Shown here: piece after piece, positions 63,490 to 64,000 of the stretch
How positions within the stretch are numbered: position 1 is the first letter of the stretch
Layout: each line of letters opens with the position of its first letter
Assembly (NCBI RefSeq): GCF_027922325.1
Contig: NZ_BSFL01000001.1
Location: 372,001-436,000 of the forward strand
DNA: 64,000 nucleotides
Reading direction: 5' to 3'
DNA from: Methylopila turkensis
GTDB taxonomy: Bacteria; Pseudomonadota; Alphaproteobacteria; Rhizobiales; Methylopilaceae
Made by a program: the position numbers and the translations under genes
The notes under the pieces: generated by a model
Databases searched by the model: none
Told to the model about the DNA's origin: nothing
Seen by the model: only the letters and a program-made list of their open reading frames with translations

Positions 63490-64000
63490 ATGAGCGTGGA
63501 CGCCGAGCGGACGGACGATCTCGCCTCGCCCGAGGCGGAGGACGAAGGCGCCGTCCGCCGCCCGCTGCGCGCGCGGGCTCGCGACGCGCTGCACGCGCTG
63601 CGCCTGCTCGGCTTCTCCAGCCTGACGCGCCGGATCGTGGTGCTGAACCTCGCGGGGCTGCTCGCCCTCGCCTCAGGCATCCTCTACCTCAACCAGTTCC
63701 GCGCCGGTCTGATCGACGCCCGCGTCCAGAGCCTGCTGATCCAGGGCGAGATCATCGCCGGCGCGATCGCCTCCTCGGCGACGGTCGAGACCAACCAGCT
63801 CTACGTCGACCCGGACAAGCTGCTGGAGCTGCAGCTCGGCGAGAGCGCCTCCCCCGGCGAGGAGGGGCTGCAGAGCCTCGAATTCCCGATCAATCCGGAG
63901 CGGGTGGCCCCGGTGCTGCGGCGCCTGGTGACGCCGACCCGCACCCGCGCGCGCATCTACGACCGCGACGGCGGCCTGCTGCTGGACTCGCGTTCGCTCT
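63490..64000 (+). CDS. chvG: sensor histidine kinase ChvG (3' end outside window)
   Basis: The first 170 residues are visible. After a polar cytosolic start (SVDAERTDDLASPEAEDEG) there is a membrane helix (RRIVVLNLAGLLALASGILYL, about residues 48-68), then the periplasmic sensor with LNQFRAGLIDARVQSLLIQGEIIAGAIASSATVE (residues about 70-100) and ARIYDRDGGLLLDSRS. This matches the stimulus-sensing domain of ChvG/ExoS kinases. The ATG at 63490 lacks a strong ribosome site but is the only sensible start. The kinase part is past the window edge. Confidence 0.92.
   Translation, partial: MSVDAERTDDLASPEAEDEGAVRRPLRARARDALHALRLLGFSSLTRRIVVLNLAGLLALASGILYLNQFRAGLIDARVQSLLIQGEIIAGAIASSATVETNQLYVDPDKLLELQLGESASPGEEGLQSLEFPINPERVAPVLRRLVTPTRTRARIYDRDGGLLLDSRSL

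Noticed and set aside
1-64000. Prophage, integrative element, CRISPR array, tRNA or rRNA
   Set aside because: I saw no integrase, transposase, phage structural gene, regularly spaced direct repeats, or tRNA-like fold; base composition is even across the window.

Overview
The window reads as chromosomal DNA of a high-GC alphaproteobacterium of the Hyphomicrobiales (Rhizobiales) type. The main pointers are pckA next to a ChvI/ChvG-type two-component pair, a zinc-less short L31 protein, an argB / pyrimidine nucleotidase neighbourhood, a DUF4164 gene divergent from transketolase, and very strong GC bias at third codon positions. Genus or species cannot be read from the sequence. I saw no rRNA, tRNA, CRISPR array, prophage or transposase; the only mobile-looking DNA is families of short palindromic repeats between genes.

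Region by region. 1-9.2 kb is a central-carbon block: DUF4164 (diverging), transketolase, GAPDH, a COG3554-type protein, phosphoglycerate kinase and class I fructose-bisphosphate aldolase, then a ThiE-like protein, a Sel1-repeat exported protein and EF-P. 9.4-16.4 kb has a flavin reductase, an inositol-monophosphatase-type enzyme, a MotA/TolQ-ExbB plus OmpA pair, an ABC exporter with a GNAT gene, and rpmE. 16.4-25.6 kb has an EAL phosphodiesterase, a lone serine-hydrolase-like protein, argB, a HAD nucleotidase, a SorC regulator, a flavin-binding protein and galE. 25.4-30.4 kb has a methyltransferase, small membrane proteins and a MocR-type regulator whose probable operator occurs both at its own gene and between a DUF1348 gene and a DUF983 gene; a cluster of repeats follows.

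30.5-35.8 kb is a guanidine-degradation operon. A guanidine-I riboswitch precedes two DUF1989 proteins (carboxyguanidine deiminase subunits) and a biotin-dependent carboxylase usually named urea carboxylase; here it is better read as guanidine carboxylase. 35.8-40 kb has an ECF sigma/anti-sigma pair behind a bacteriophytochrome HWE histidine kinase with a receiver domain. 40-46.1 kb is rich in cell-wall enzymes (SleB hydrolase, two L,D-transpeptidases), with glutamate-cysteine ligase and an ECF42-type sigma factor carrying its DGPF partner; two clusters of TTAA-type motifs lie upstream of cell-wall genes.

46.9-50.7 kb is a complete bufferin-type (copper-protective modified peptide) locus: BufA1-like precursor, DUF692/MNIO enzyme, DUF2063 partner and DoxX, divergent from a SigF-like ECF factor and an NrsF-like anti-sigma factor. 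The two divergent promoters share the pattern GTAAC(A/G)-N16-CG(A/T)A, so the locus looks like a self-contained regulon. 50.8-64 kb has an NhaD-like antiporter, a third L,D-transpeptidase-family lipoprotein, a DEAD-box helicase, a HerA-like ATPase, a soluble double-PAS chemoreceptor, a DUF3617 protein, pckA, a HugZ-like protein, chvI and the start of chvG.
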